This document shows, one piece after another, positions 1 to 9,079 of a DNA stretch of 64,000 nucleotides. The position numbers and the translations under genes are program-made. Every line of letters starts with the position of its first letter. Position 1 is the stretch's first letter. Source of the stretch: Mixta hanseatica (lineage in GTDB: Bacteria; Pseudomonadota; Gammaproteobacteria; Enterobacterales; Enterobacteriaceae); assembly GCF_023517775.1 (NCBI RefSeq), contig NZ_CP082904.1, positions 3,348,001 to 3,412,000 of the forward strand. Direction: 5' to 3'. The notes below the pieces were generated by a model. The model saw only the letters and a program-made list of their open reading frames with translations. It was not told the origin of the DNA and did no database searches.

Positions 1-407
1 CGCCGATTGTGCGCCTTACCGTACTGGGCATTAAGCAGGTGCCGGCAGATTTAATTGAGGCGGCGGAGTCGTTTGGCGCTAATCCGCGCCAAATGCTGTT
101 CAAAGTGCAGCTGCCGTTGGCAATGCCGACGATTATGGCGGGCGTCAACCAGACGCTGATGCTGGCGCTGTCGATGGTGGTTATCGCCTCAATGATCGCC
201 GTCGGCGGTCTGGGGCAGATGGTGCTGCGCGGCATCGGCCGTCTCGATATGGGCCTGGCCACCGTCGGCGGCGTGGGGATTGTTATTCTCGCCATTATCC
301 TCGATCGCCTGACGCAATCTTTTGGCCGCAACAGCCGCAGCCGTGGCAACCAACGCTGGTACGCCACCGGTCCGCTGGGTTTACTGACCCGCCCTTTTAT
401 TAAATAA
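1..407 (+). CDS. proW: Glycine betaine/proline ABC transporter permease ProW, C-terminal part
   Basis: This is the 3' end of a gene that starts upstream of the window; the reading frame runs from base 3 to the TAA at 405-407 (about 134 residues visible). ProW is the inner-membrane permease of the ProU (ProVWX) osmoprotectant importer. The visible part contains the ABC permease cytoplasmic EAA-type loop ([20 protein letters not shown]), which docks to the ATPase ProV, followed by hydrophobic membrane segments and a short polar tail. It is followed after 64 bases by proX in the same orientation, which is the usual operon order. Identification is by recalled family sequence and context. Confidence 0.93.
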   Translation, partial: PIVRLTVLGIKQVPADLIEAAESFGANPRQMLFKVQLPLAMPTIMAGVNQTLMLALSMVVIASMIAVGGLGQMVLRGIGRLDMGLATVGGVGIVILAIILDRLTQSFGRNSRSRGNQRWYATGPLGLLTRPFIK

Positions 408-471
408 CGCCCGGGCGGCGTCGCTGTACGCCGCTCCGTTATGATCCGATCACCATAAATAAGGAATCGTT

Positions 472-1467
472 ATGCGTAAAACAGCCCTTTTGGCCGCCGC
501 ACTGACGTCGCTGGCTACCGTGTCGGCCTTTGCCGCCGATTTACCCGGTAAAGGCATTACCGTTAAGCCGATCCAAAGCACCATTTCTGAAGAGAGTTTC
601 CAGACGCTGCTGGTCAGCCGCGCGCTGGAAAAGCTGGGCTACCGTGTCGAGAAACCAAGCGAAGTGGATTATAACGTAGGTTACACCTCGATCGCCTCCG
701 GCGACGCCACCTTTACCGCCGTAAACTGGCAGCCCCTGCACGATGATATGTACCGCGCCGCCGGCGGTGATAAAGCCTTTTATCGTCAGGGCACCTACGT
801 TACCGGCGCCGCGCAGGGCTATCTGATCGATAAGAAAACCGCAGTGAAATATCATATCACCCGCCTCGATCAGCTCAAGGATGAGAAGCTGGCGCGACTG
901 TTTGATAACAACGGCGACGGCAAAGCGGATATGACCGGCTGCGCGCCGGGCTGGGGCTGCGAGGCGGTCATTCTGCATCAGAATAAGGCGTTCGGTCTGG
1001 AGAAGACGGTAGAGCCGAATATGGGCAACTATGCCGCCATGATGGCTGATACCCTTGCTCGCTATAAGCAGGGCAAACCGATTCTTTATTACACCTGGAC
1101 GCCGTACTGGATCAGCGATGTTCTGGTGCCGGGCCGCGACGTGGTTTGGTTGCAGGTGCCGTTCTCTTCAATGCCGGGCGCGCAGAAAGAGGTGAATACC
1201 CAGCTACCGAACGGCGCAAACTACGGTTTCCCGGTTAATACCATGCATATCGTCGCGAATAAAGCCTGGGCCGAGAAGAACCCGGCGGCGGCGCGCCTGT
1301 TTGCTGAGATGAAACTGCCGATTGCCGATATCAATGCGCAGAATTCACGTATGCATCAGGGCCAGTCCTCTGAACAGGCCATTAACGCTCATGTGGATGG
1401 CTGGATCAAAGCGCATCAGGCGCAGTTCGATCGCTGGATCGAAGACGCGAAAGCCGCGGCGCAATAA
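472..1467 (+). CDS. proX: Glycine betaine-binding periplasmic protein ProX
   Basis: ProX is the periplasmic receptor of the ProU system and delivers glycine betaine or proline betaine to ProW/ProV. The 331-residue product starts with a classical signal peptide (basic MRK, hydrophobic stretch, cleavage near AFA-ADL, residues 19-22). The three tryptophans that form the betaine-binding aromatic cage in the E. coli protein are present at precursor positions 86, 161 and 209. Two cysteines in the segment CAPGWGC match the disulfide region of the family. A ribosome-binding site AAGGA lies 6-7 bases before the ATG. It is the last gene of proVWX and a strong terminator follows. Confidence 0.97.
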   Translation: MRKTALLAAALTSLATVSAFAADLPGKGITVKPIQSTISEESFQTLLVSRALEKLGYRVEKPSEVDYNVGYTSIASGDATFTAVNWQPLHDDMYRAAGGDKAFYRQGTYVTGAAQGYLIDKKTAVKYHITRLDQLKDEKLARLFDNNGDGKADMTGCAPGWGCEAVILHQNKAFGLEKTVEPNMGNYAAMMADTLARYKQGKPILYYTWTPYWISDVLVPGRDVVWLQVPFSSMPGAQKEVNTQLPNGANYGFPVNTMHIVANKAWAEKNPAAARLFAEMKLPIADINAQNSRMHQGQSSEQAINAHVDGWIKAHQAQFDRWIEDAKAAAQ

Positions 1468-1494
1468 AGCCGGGCCGCTACCCTGGCGATCTGA

Positions 1495-1520
1495 CGGGCA
1501 ACGCATGTTGCCCGTTTTTT
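1495..1520 (+). terminator. Terminator of proVWX
   Basis: Perfect 8-bp stem CGGGCAAC/GTTGCCCG (1495-1502 with 1507-1514), GCAT loop and six T residues: a textbook intrinsic terminator 28 bases after the proX stop. Confidence 0.92.
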
Positions 1521-1668
1521 ATTTATTCTTTATTTACGTCTGTTAAAGGTTACGCTCGCGCTAATGCAGGTAAAGAAAACTGGTATGTCCTGTTAAACAC
1601 AACCAACAATGAAATAGTTTTTTGGGTTACTATTAGTCACGACGAATTATCAACCATGCTTATTGCTT

Positions 1669-2853
1669 ATGAATTCAACATCCCAGGGACTTAGCCCAAC
1701 GCTGGTCGCCCTGATGTCAATCGCCACGGGACTGGCGGTGGCCTGTAACTATTATGCGCAGCCCCTGCTGGATACCATTGCCCATAGTTTTAATCTGTCG
1801 GTTAATCAAGCCGGTTTCATTGTTACCACCGCTCAGCTCGGCTATGCCGCGGGCCTTTTGCTGCTGGTGCCGCTTGGCGATCGCCTGGAGCGACGCGGGC
1901 TGATTGTCGGCATGAGCCTGTTGGCCGCAGGCGGCATGGTGATTACCGCGCTTTCCGGCAGCCTGGGTATGATGCTGCTGGGCACCGCGCTAACCGGTCT
2001 GTTTTCCGTGGTCGCGCAGCTGCTGGTTCCGCTGGCTGCTACGCTCGCCGCACCAGAAAAACGCGGTAAAGTGGTGGGCACCGTAATGAGCGGCCTGCTG
2101 CTGGGCATTTTACTGGCCCGTACCGTTGCCGGCGCGCTGGCGCAGCTGGGCGGCTGGCGCGCGGTCTTCTGGGTAGCCAGCGTGCTAATGGTGCTAATGG
2201 CGCTGGCGCTGTGGCGCGGCTTGCCACGCTATCGCCAAACGGTAGACCTGGGCTATCCGCAGCTGCTTGGCTCTATTTTTCGTCTTTACGCTCAGTCACG
2301 CGTTATCCGTACGCGCGCCATCATTGGCTGCCTCTCCTTTGCTAATTTCAGCATCCTCTGGACCTCGATGGCCTTTCTGCTCGCTGCTCCGCCGTTTAAC
2401 TATTCGGAAGGCGAAATCGGCCTGCTGGGGCTGGCGGGCGCGGCGGGCGCGCTGGCTGCGCGTCAGGCTGGCTCACTGGCGGATCGCGGCAAGGCGCGCC
2501 TTACCACCACGCTGGGACTGCTGATTATGCTGGCATCATGGGGCTTAACCGCCTTAGGGGCCCATTCATTGGTGGCGCTGATCGCCGGCATTATCCTGCT
2601 CGATTTAGCGGTGCAGGGCGTGCATATCACTAACCAAAGCGTGATCTATCGGCGTATGCCCGAAGCGCGTAACCGGCTGACCGCTGGCTATATGACCAGC
2701 TATTTTATCGGGGGCGCCGCCGGTTCGCTGATCTCCGCCAGCGCTTATCATTTTGCTGGCTGGTATGGAGTTTGCATCGCCGGCGCGCTATTAACTTTGC
2801 TTAATCTGTTTAGCTGGTGGCTGGGCCACCGTTATGAAGATCACAATAATTAA
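1669..2853 (+). CDS. MFS transporter (YgaY-position)
   Basis: A 394-residue, very hydrophobic protein with about 12 predicted membrane segments and major-facilitator loop signatures, including the loop-2/3 motif PLGDRLERRG near residue 65 and a related SLADRGKARL segment in the second half. Such proteins are proton-driven exporters of small molecules; the substrate cannot be read from the sequence. I chose the ATG at 1669; a TTG two codons upstream is in frame, and no convincing Shine-Dalgarno sequence is seen for either. It lies between proX and emrR, where E. coli K-12 carries the ygaY pseudogene; here the frame is intact. It reads as a single transcription unit. Confidence 0.85.
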   Translation: MNSTSQGLSPTLVALMSIATGLAVACNYYAQPLLDTIAHSFNLSVNQAGFIVTTAQLGYAAGLLLLVPLGDRLERRGLIVGMSLLAAGGMVITALSGSLGMMLLGTALTGLFSVVAQLLVPLAATLAAPEKRGKVVGTVMSGLLLGILLARTVAGALAQLGGWRAVFWVASVLMVLMALALWRGLPRYRQTVDLGYPQLLGSIFRLYAQSRVIRTRAIIGCLSFANFSILWTSMAFLLAAPPFNYSEGEIGLLGLAGAAGALAARQAGSLADRGKARLTTTLGLLIMLASWGLTALGAHSLVALIAGIILLDLAVQGVHITNQSVIYRRMPEARNRLTAGYMTSYFIGGAAGSLISASAYHFAGWYGVCIAGALLTLLNLFSWWLGHRYEDHNN

Positions 2854-3305
2854 TCGGCAAAATGTAAATAGCCGTTTTTTTCAGTGCCGACAGGCTATAA
2901 AGCCGTAACTCTCTCTGGTATGGTTAGCGGTAAATTTATTCATACCAGTTATTTTTTCGTAAGCAATTATTCAGTTCATGGAAAGGATATTGCTATCAAA
3001 TGGCCTAAAAGTCGCTCGAAACTGGCGTAAGCTTACCGCCTGCCATATTAGCGGCAGGCATGATTTATCGCCAGACAGGATGCGTTAAGCTTTATTCGCC
3101 TGCTGACCCGCTTTGCCCGACGGCGAGGTGATAAGTGCTGTAGCATCAAAGCATTATGCTGCCCGACCTTCGGTTTATGGAGTGAGCCGAAACCTTTAGA
3201 TGATGACGTTGCGATCGTATGAGCCATCGCTACTGGTAAAGATGTTCATGTCTGTTTCGTCATCACCATTACTATACCAGTTGCAACTAATGAGGTTCCT
3301 TTAAG
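2854..3305. other. Intergenic region between MFS gene and emrR
   Basis: About 450 bases without a convincing gene. I see a weak CGGC/GCCG hairpin followed by T residues directly after the MFS stop (about 2856-2881) and a 7-bp hairpin GCCTGCC/GGCAGGC at 3038-3059. A 36-codon open frame at 2978-3088 has no supporting signal. The emrR promoter and EmrR operator should lie near 3200-3300, but I could not assign -35/-10 boxes with confidence. Confidence 0.5.
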
Positions 3306-3839
3306 ATGGAAAGTTCGTTTACTCCCATTGAACAGATGCTGAATATTCGCGCTACACGTCATAAAGATTTTCCGCTCCAGGAAATCGTGCTGACGCGTCT
3401 GTGTATGCACATGCAGAGCAAGTTGCTGGATAACCGCAACAAAATGCTGAAAGCTCAGGGGATTAACGAGACACTGTTTATGGCGCTGATTACGCTGGAT
3501 GCCCAGGAAAATCAGAGCATTCAGCCGTCTGAACTGAGCGCCGCGCTGGGTTCTTCCCGGACTAACGCCACACGTATCGCCGATGAGCTGGAAAAACGCG
3601 GCTGGATTGAGCGCCGTGAAAGCGATAACGATCGCCGCTGCCTGCACCTGCACCTGACGGAAAAAGGCAACGCTTTCCTGCGTCAGGTGCTGCCGCCGCA
3701 GCATCAGAGCCTGCAATATCTCTGGTCTTCTCTGAGCAGCAGCGAAAAAGCGCAGCTGGAAAGCCTGACGCGTAAGTTATTGAACCGTCTTGATCAGATG
3801 GATGAAGAGGAAGTTATTTCCTCCCTCTCCCACCAATAG
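3306..3839 (+). CDS. emrR: MarR-family repressor EmrR (MprA)
   Basis: EmrR represses the emrRAB multidrug efflux operon and is released by binding hydrophobic drugs and uncouplers. The 177-residue product closely follows the remembered E. coli protein (176 residues). The winged helix-turn-helix lies around residues 74-118: the recognition region [19 protein letters not shown] is followed by the wing [10 protein letters not shown]. It is the first gene of emrRAB, with an AGG-type ribosome-binding site before the ATG at 3306. A hairpin in the following spacer may set the ratio of repressor to pump transcripts. Confidence 0.97.
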   Translation: MESSFTPIEQMLNIRATRHKDFPLQEIVLTRLCMHMQSKLLDNRNKMLKAQGINETLFMALITLDAQENQSIQPSELSAALGSSRTNATRIADELEKRGWIERRESDNDRRCLHLHLTEKGNAFLRQVLPPQHQSLQYLWSSLSSSEKAQLESLTRKLLNRLDQMDEEEVISSLSHQ

Positions 3840-3894
3840 CAATTCCTGCGACACAATCACTCTCAGAAACCGTTATTTTGATCCCCTTTTGTCC

Positions 3895-3920
3895 ATGCCA
3901 GCGCTATCGCTGGCATTTTA
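3895..3920 (+). terminator. Hairpin between emrR and emrA (possible attenuator)
   Basis: Perfect 9-bp stem ATGCCAGCG/CGCTGGCAT (3895-3903 with 3908-3916), loop CTAT, then TTTTA. The short T tract suggests partial termination inside the emrRAB operon. This is inference from structure. Confidence 0.6.
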
Positions 3921-3992
3921 GGCTCGGGCCCCTGCGTACAGGGAAAGGCGCACCCCGAAATACGTGTATACGTGGAAAACGTGGAGAGAAGC

Positions 3993-5168
3993 ATGAGTGC
4001 GAATGCGGAAACGCAACAACCGCAACAGCCAGCCAATAAAAAGAAAAAGCGCAAAGGCGCGTTAATTTTTCTGGCTGTTTTGTTTGTTCTGGCGGGTATT
4101 GCTTATTTGATTTACTGGGCACTGGTGCTGCGCCATTTCGAAGAAACCGATGATGCCTATGTGGCAGGCAATCAGGTGCAGATCATGTCTCAGGTGGCGG
4201 GCAGCGTGAACAAAATCGGCTTTGATAATACCGATTTTGTAAAGAAAGGCGATGTGCTGGTCACGCTGGATAAAACCGATGCTGAACAGGCGTTTGAAAA
4301 AGCGCAAACCGCGCTGGCCACCAGCGTGCGTCAGACGCATCAGCTGATGATCAACGGTAAACAGTATCAGGCAACGATTGACCTGCAAAAAACCGCGCTG
4401 GCGCAGGCAGAAGCGGATCTGAAGCGCCGCGAGCCGCTGGGCGCCTCTAACCTGATTGGCCGCGAAGAGCTGCAACATGCGCGTGATGCGGTCGCTACCG
4501 CGAAAGCGCAGCTGGATGTGGCGGTACAGCAATACAACGCGAATCAGGCGGCGATTCTTGATACCTCGCTGGAAAACCAGCCGGCGGTAAAACAGAATGC
4601 CGCCGCGCTGCGTGATGCCTGGCTGGCCTTACAGCGCACCGAAATCCGCAGCCCTATCGATGGCTATGTCTCACGCCGCAGCGTTCAGGTTGGCGCGCAG
4701 ATCTCTACCTCTACGCCGCTGATGGCCGTGGTGCCGGCCACCGGCATTTGGGTCGACGCCAACTTTAAAGAAACCCAGCTGGCCGGCGTGCGTATTGGTC
4801 AGCCAGCCACCGTGGTTAGCGATATTTATGGCGACGAGGTGGTTTATCACGGCAAGGTGGTCGGCCTGGATATGGGTACCGGTAGCGCCTTCTCGCTGCT
4901 GCCGGCACAAAACGCCACCGGTAACTGGATTAAAGTTGTTCAGCGCCTGCCGGTGCGTATTGAGCTGGATAGCAAAGAGGTCGCTGAACATCCGCTACGC
5001 ATTGGTCTTTCCACGCTGGTAAAAGTGGATACCGCCAGTAAAGAAGGCAGCGTGCTGGCTTCTCAGGTACGTCAGTCGCCCGCTTATCAGAGCGATGCGC
5101 TGGCGATCGATCTGGCGCCGGTGAACCAGTTAATCAGCGAGATTATTCGCGCCAATGCGGGCGAATAA
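3993..5168 (+). CDS. emrA: Multidrug efflux membrane fusion protein EmrA
   Basis: EmrA is the periplasmic adaptor linking the inner-membrane pump EmrB to the outer-membrane channel TolC. The 391-residue product has a short basic cytoplasmic N-terminus (KKKKRKG), one membrane anchor at about residues 24-43, the HlyD-type signature HFEETDDAYVAGNQVQIMSQ, a long coiled-coil hairpin (about residues 95-200) and beta-barrel segments ending in the conserved GNWIKVVQRLPVRI stretch. The ATG at 3993 was chosen because it has GGAG six bases upstream and gives the family N-terminus MSANAETQ; an in-frame ATG at 3972 would add seven residues. emrB follows after 14 bases. Confidence 0.97.
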   Translation: MSANAETQQPQQPANKKKKRKGALIFLAVLFVLAGIAYLIYWALVLRHFEETDDAYVAGNQVQIMSQVAGSVNKIGFDNTDFVKKGDVLVTLDKTDAEQAFEKAQTALATSVRQTHQLMINGKQYQATIDLQKTALAQAEADLKRREPLGASNLIGREELQHARDAVATAKAQLDVAVQQYNANQAAILDTSLENQPAVKQNAAALRDAWLALQRTEIRSPIDGYVSRRSVQVGAQISTSTPLMAVVPATGIWVDANFKETQLAGVRIGQPATVVSDIYGDEVVYHGKVVGLDMGTGSAFSLLPAQNATGNWIKVVQRLPVRIELDSKEVAEHPLRIGLSTLVKVDTASKEGSVLASQVRQSPAYQSDALAIDLAPVNQLISEIIRANAGE

Positions 5169-5182
5169 CGCGGGAGGCTGTT

Positions 5183-6718
5183 ATGGCACAAAAGCCGCTT
5201 GAAGGCGCTCAGCTGGTTCTGATGACCATCGCGCTGTCGCTGGCGACCTTTATGCAGGTGCTGGATTCCACCATCGCTAACGTTGCCATTCCGACCATCG
5301 CCGGTAACCTCGGCGCGTCGAACTCGCAGGGCACCTGGGTTATCACCTCGTTTGGCGTGGCGAATGCGATCTCCATTCCGATTACCGGTTGGCTGGCGAA
5401 GCGCATCGGCGAGGTGAAGCTGTTTGTCTGGTCAACCATCGCTTTTGCCGTCGCCTCTTTCCTGTGCGGCGTGGCGGATAGCCTGACGATGCTGATCCTG
5501 TTCCGCGTGATTCAGGGGCTGGTTGCCGGCCCGCTGATCCCGCTGTCGCAAAGCCTGTTGTTAAGTAACTATCCGCCGGCGAAACGCAGCGTCGCCCTGT
5601 CGCTCTGGGCGATGACGGTGGTGGTGGCACCGATCTGCGGTCCGATCCTTGGCGGCTGGATCAGCGATAATTACCACTGGGGCTGGATTTTCTTTATCAA
5701 CGTGCCCATCGGTATTGTGGTTACTATCCTGACGCTGCAAACGCTGCGCAGCCGTGAAACCAAAACCGAAATTCGACCGATCGATACGGTAGGCCTGGTG
5801 CTACTGGTGGTTGGCATCGGAGCGCTGCAGATCATGCTGGATCGCGGACGTGAACTGGACTGGTTCAGCTCGACGGAAATTATCGTGCTGACAGTAATTG
5901 CAGTGGTGGCGCTGGCGGTGCTGTTCGTCTGGGAGATGACTGACGATCACCCGGTGGTAGATTTAACGCTGTTCAAATCGCGTAATTTTACCATTGGCTG
6001 TTTATCGATAAGCCTGGCCTACATGCTCTACTTCGGCTCCATTGTACTGCTGCCGCAGCTGCTGCAGGAGGTTTATGGCTATACGGCGACCTGGGCCGGG
6101 CTGGCTTCCGCGCCGGTAGGGATTTTTCCGGTGATCCTGTCGCCGATAATCGGTCGCTTTGCCCATAAGATCGATATGCGGCGCCTGGTCACCTTCAGCT
6201 TTGTGATGTACGCCGTTTGCTTTTACTGGCGCGCTTACACCTTCGAACCGGGGATGGATTTTGGCGCCTCCGCCTGGCCGCAGTTTATTCAAGGTTTGGC
6301 GGTGGCCTGCTTCTTTATGCCGCTGACCACCATTACGCTGTCGGGATTGCCGCCGGAACGTCTGGCCGCCGCTTCCAGTCTGTCGAACTTCTTGCGCACC
6401 CTGGCCGGTTCGATCGGCACATCGATTACGACCACCATGTGGACCAATCGCGAGTCGATGCATCACAGCTATTTCACCGAGTCGGTTAATCCTTATAACC
6501 CTAATGCGCAGGAAACCTACCGGCAGCTGGAACAGCTGGGCATGACGCAGCAGCAGGCGTCAGGCTATATCGCGAAGCAGATCACCAATCAGGGGCTGAT
6601 TATCTCCGCTAATGAGATTTTCTGGGCCTCCGCCGGGATCTTCCTGATACTGCTGGCGCTGATTTGGTTTGCCCGCCCGCCCTTCACCTCCGGCGGCGGC
6701 GGCGGTGGCGCGCACTAA
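5183..6718 (+). CDS. emrB: Multidrug efflux MFS pump EmrB (DHA2 family)
   Basis: EmrB is a 14-helix drug/proton antiporter that, with EmrA and TolC, expels hydrophobic compounds such as CCCP and nalidixic acid. The 511-residue product carries the DHA2 markers LDSTIANVAIPTIAGNLG in helix 1 and the motif GWLAKRIGEVKLF after helix 2. It ends in the unusual poly-glycine tail SGGGGGGAH, which also occurs in the E. coli protein. A strong ribosome-binding site GGGAGG lies in the 14-base gap after emrA, consistent with one transcript. A terminator follows at 6781-6817. Confidence 0.97.
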   Translation: MAQKPLEGAQLVLMTIALSLATFMQVLDSTIANVAIPTIAGNLGASNSQGTWVITSFGVANAISIPITGWLAKRIGEVKLFVWSTIAFAVASFLCGVADSLTMLILFRVIQGLVAGPLIPLSQSLLLSNYPPAKRSVALSLWAMTVVVAPICGPILGGWISDNYHWGWIFFINVPIGIVVTILTLQTLRSRETKTEIRPIDTVGLVLLVVGIGALQIMLDRGRELDWFSSTEIIVLTVIAVVALAVLFVWEMTDDHPVVDLTLFKSRNFTIGCLSISLAYMLYFGSIVLLPQLLQEVYGYTATWAGLASAPVGIFPVILSPIIGRFAHKIDMRRLVTFSFVMYAVCFYWRAYTFEPGMDFGASAWPQFIQGLAVACFFMPLTTITLSGLPPERLAAASSLSNFLRTLAGSIGTSITTTMWTNRESMHHSYFTESVNPYNPNAQETYRQLEQLGMTQQQASGYIAKQITNQGLIISANEIFWASAGIFLILLALIWFARPPFTSGGGGGGAH

Positions 6719-6730
6719 CTTTCAGCCATA

Positions 6731-6750
6731 AAAAATGGGCTTAATGCCCA
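6731..6750 (-). terminator. Small minus-strand terminator-like hairpin
   Basis: Read on the minus strand: TGGGC-ATTAA-GCCCA followed by six T. The stem is only 5 bp. It could end transcription coming from the SDR gene that stops at 6949, and it faces the emrB terminator. Confidence 0.4.
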
Positions 6751-6780
6751 ATGCTGGTCAGTTAAGACTAATAATGGTTT

Positions 6781-6817
6781 AAGGCTGCTATTTCACCTGA
6801 GATAGCAGCCTTTTTTT
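6781..6817 (+). terminator. Terminator of emrRAB
   Basis: An 11-bp perfect stem AAGGCTGCTAT/ATAGCAGCCTT (6781-6791 with 6802-6812) is followed by a run of T residues, about 60 bases after the emrB stop. Confidence 0.92.
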
Positions 6818-6948
6818 ATTGGTCCGTGAGCATGCTTTCGTTTGCTGCTTTGGGCAAAACGCGGACATGTCCGGACTTAACGCTCCGGTTCCTGGCCGCT
6901 GCGCCCGGAAGCGGAATTGGACAGTGGAGCGCCCTAATTCCGCCAGAG

Positions 6949-7689
6949 TTATTCCATCGCTGTCGGGCGCACCACGATTTCGTTGATATCGACCGTTTCC
7001 GGTTGATTAATCGCAAAAGCGATGGTTTCGGCAAGCGTTTCTACAGAAATAGCGATTTCATGTATCTTTCTGACCTGCTCTGCTACTGCGGGATCGGTCA
7101 CGCTGGACGGCAAATCGGTATCAACCGGCCCTGGAGAAATAATTGTGCTGCGAATGTTATATGGCGTCATTTCCATGCGCAGGCCTTCTGATATTGCCCT
7201 GACAGCAAATTTGGTTGCGGAATAGACGGCTGAGGTCGGACGAACACGATGCCCTGAGGTAGAGGAAACGTTGATAACGTGACCACTTTTCTGCTGTTTC
7301 ATAAAAGGAAGCGCCGCAGCGATGCCGTAAAGCGTGCCTTTCAGATTGATATCAATCGCACGCTCCCAGTCATCGACCTGCGGCTGATCAAGGCGAGAGT
7401 TTGGCATGATACCGGCATTATTAATGAGCACATCAATTCGACCAAACACCTCAACCGCCTTGCCAACCAATGCTTCGACGTCCTGACGGTTTGATACATC
7501 CGTCTGTACTACTTCCGCCTTTCCACCGGCCGCTGTAATTTCATCAGCCAGAGCAGTAAGCTTGTCCAGGCGACGCGCGCCCAGCACAACATAAGCCCCC
7601 GCTGCGCTTAACAGGCGGGCTGTAGCTTCGCCGATACCACTACTGGCGCCGGTGATGACAACAACTTTTCCACTCATATTACTGGTCAT
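6949..7689 (-). CDS. Short-chain dehydrogenase/reductase (SDR)
   Basis: A 246-residue classical SDR. Visible motifs are the NAD(P) glycine-rich loop TGASSGIG (about residues 14-21), NNAG (about 90-93), the catalytic serine in SSTSG, the catalytic YSATK (Y-x3-K) near residues 157-161, and SPGPVDTDL after it. An arginine pair after the second beta strand (GARRLDK) suggests NADP(H) preference. The substrate is unknown. The ATG has GGAAAGGAAAT upstream. It is the first gene of the accessory stretch between emrB and yfiF and sits beside a decayed LysR-type regulator that may once have controlled it. Confidence 0.9.
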   Translation of the reverse strand: MTSNMSGKVVVITGASSGIGEATARLLSAAGAYVVLGARRLDKLTALADEITAAGGKAEVVQTDVSNRQDVEALVGKAVEVFGRIDVLINNAGIMPNSRLDQPQVDDWERAIDINLKGTLYGIAAALPFMKQQKSGHVINVSSTSGHRVRPTSAVYSATKFAVRAISEGLRMEMTPYNIRSTIISPGPVDTDLPSSVTDPAVAEQVRKIHEIAISVETLAETIAFAINQPETVDINEIVVRPTAME

Positions 7690-7848
7690 AAAAGATTTCC
7701 TTTCCGGGATTACAGGGAATCAAACAACTATAGCGAGTGAGGCGGGATATGAATGATATCTTTCCTGCCCGTTATTAAGTTGGGGCGGTACCGGTATGAC
7801 CGGCAACCGTAATAGCCTGTATGCGTAAATCATTACTGAGAAAAACTA

Positions 7849-8063
7849 CGGCCCGACTGGTCGAACCATACCGATGGTAATATCTGCTTCACGGCGGCGA
7901 AGAGAAAGACGTTCTTTGGTTTCCGTCAGGCTCAGACAAAGACGCGGATACCTTTGTAAAACAGCCAATATGCGGGGGCAATGAGATTGCTAATGAAAAC
8001 ATAGGGCGCGGCGATAATGACATCACCTTCCACCACATTTTGTTCTGCAGCGGAAAATAACAG
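7849..8063 (-). pseudogene. LysR-family regulator remnant (effector-binding domain fragment)
   Basis: Translating the minus strand from 8063 gives LLFSAAEQNVVEGDVIIAAP and then YVFISNLIAPAYWLFYKGIRVFV, which has the rhythm of the start of a LysR substrate-binding domain. A stop follows. A one-base shift continues with LSLTETKERLSLRRREADITIGM, the next expected LysR segment (normally ...EGxxDIAIR). Further stops occur on both sides, and no N-terminal helix-turn-helix is intact nearby. I read this as a frameshifted, truncated fragment. The rest of 7690-8260 shows no intact gene; 8064-8260 should hold the AraC-gene promoter. Confidence 0.62.
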
Positions 8064-8260
8064 CTTTCAAAATGCTCCCATTTCCGCTTAGGCACGAAGC
8101 GGGCAGGTTGTCGGGGCTGGAGGTTTGCGATGAGCGAGCAGCGGAAGTTAGCGCTAATTAACCTGATAAAGAATGGAAACCAGTAGTTGAAAAAGCGGCC
8201 AGCAAATGGTTCTATAAAACATTAATAATTATTCACTATTAATGCATAAGGTCAGATACG

Positions 8261-9079
8261 TTGTCACTACAATCTGCAGAGTGGTTTAGCCGGAATGGCA
8301 TGGAGTGTTCACGGGTAAAAGCCCATAATTCTGGCTTTCCGAAACACCTTCATGATGAGTATGTCATCAGCGCAAACCTGACGGGGGTTGAGGAAATCTG
8401 GCTGGCAGGAAAAACCGCATATGTTAAAAGTGGTCAGGTTACCTTATATAATCCAGGTACCATTCAGGCGTCGCGCTTTGACACTCAGTCCGTGGAATTC
8501 ATCAGCGTGCACATACCTCAGTCAGTGATGAAGATGCTTGCAGATGAGGACAATATCCGCAGCGATCGCGAAGCGCCGGTTCTGCGTGAAGGCATAATCA
8601 ATAATGCGCGCCTGTTTGACGCGCTATACCGTTTTGCAACATCATCCCGGCTGAATCAGGGCATGAATGAGGAGCAGGAACTGATTTTACTCTGTGGTGA
8701 GCTACTTGAGACGCCCGCTGTGCTTCAGAGAGGTGATGAACAGAGAATTAACGTAGTCATTGAGTACCTGCGGGATCACCTCAGCGTAAAACCGCAGCTG
8801 GAGGTGCTCCCGCAGATAGCGGGGATGAGCAAATATCATCTTGTTCGCTTCTTTACCCGGCATACGGGTATGCCGCCTCTGCAGTATCACATGCAGCTTC
8901 GCCTGCACCATGCCCGCGATTTACTTCGCAGAAACGTGCATCCGCTCGATGCCGCGATAATGCTGGGGTTTTACGATCAGAGTCATTTCATCAACGCGTT
9001 TCGCAAAGTGATGGGAACAACACCCCATCACTATGCTTCGCAGGTCAGATCAGGTCACCATAAACTCCCGGTACCCTGA
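8261..9079 (+). CDS. AraC-family transcriptional regulator
   Basis: A 272-residue regulator: an N-terminal cupin-like sensing domain (HLHDEYVISANLTG, NPGTIQ) and a C-terminal double helix-turn-helix of about 100 residues with IAGMSKYHLVRFFTRHTGMPP and the conserved second signature AAIMLGFYDQSHFINAFRKVMGTTP. The best start is the TTG at 8261, preceded by AAGG nine bases upstream; the first ATG, 13 codons later, would cut into the cupin domain. AraC proteins of this type often sit beside a LysE-type exporter, as here. Its last 30 bases overlap the 3' end of the convergent exporter gene. The ligand and target genes are unknown. Confidence 0.9.
   Translation: MSLQSAEWFSRNGMECSRVKAHNSGFPKHLHDEYVISANLTGVEEIWLAGKTAYVKSGQVTLYNPGTIQASRFDTQSVEFISVHIPQSVMKMLADEDNIRSDREAPVLREGIINNARLFDALYRFATSSRLNQGMNEEQELILLCGELLETPAVLQRGDEQRINVVIEYLRDHLSVKPQLEVLPQIAGMSKYHLVRFFTRHTGMPPLQYHMQLRLHHARDLLRRNVHPLDAAIMLGFYDQSHFINAFRKVMGTTPHHYASQVRSGHHKLPVP

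Noticed and set aside
2978..3088. A 36-codon frame after the MFS gene
   Set aside because: No convincing ribosome-binding site, ends within a hairpin region, and no known small protein matches.
6862..6873. Perfect 12-bp palindrome CGGACATGTCCG after the emrB terminator
   Set aside because: Isolated, with no neighbouring promoter or repeat partner visible; too short to interpret.
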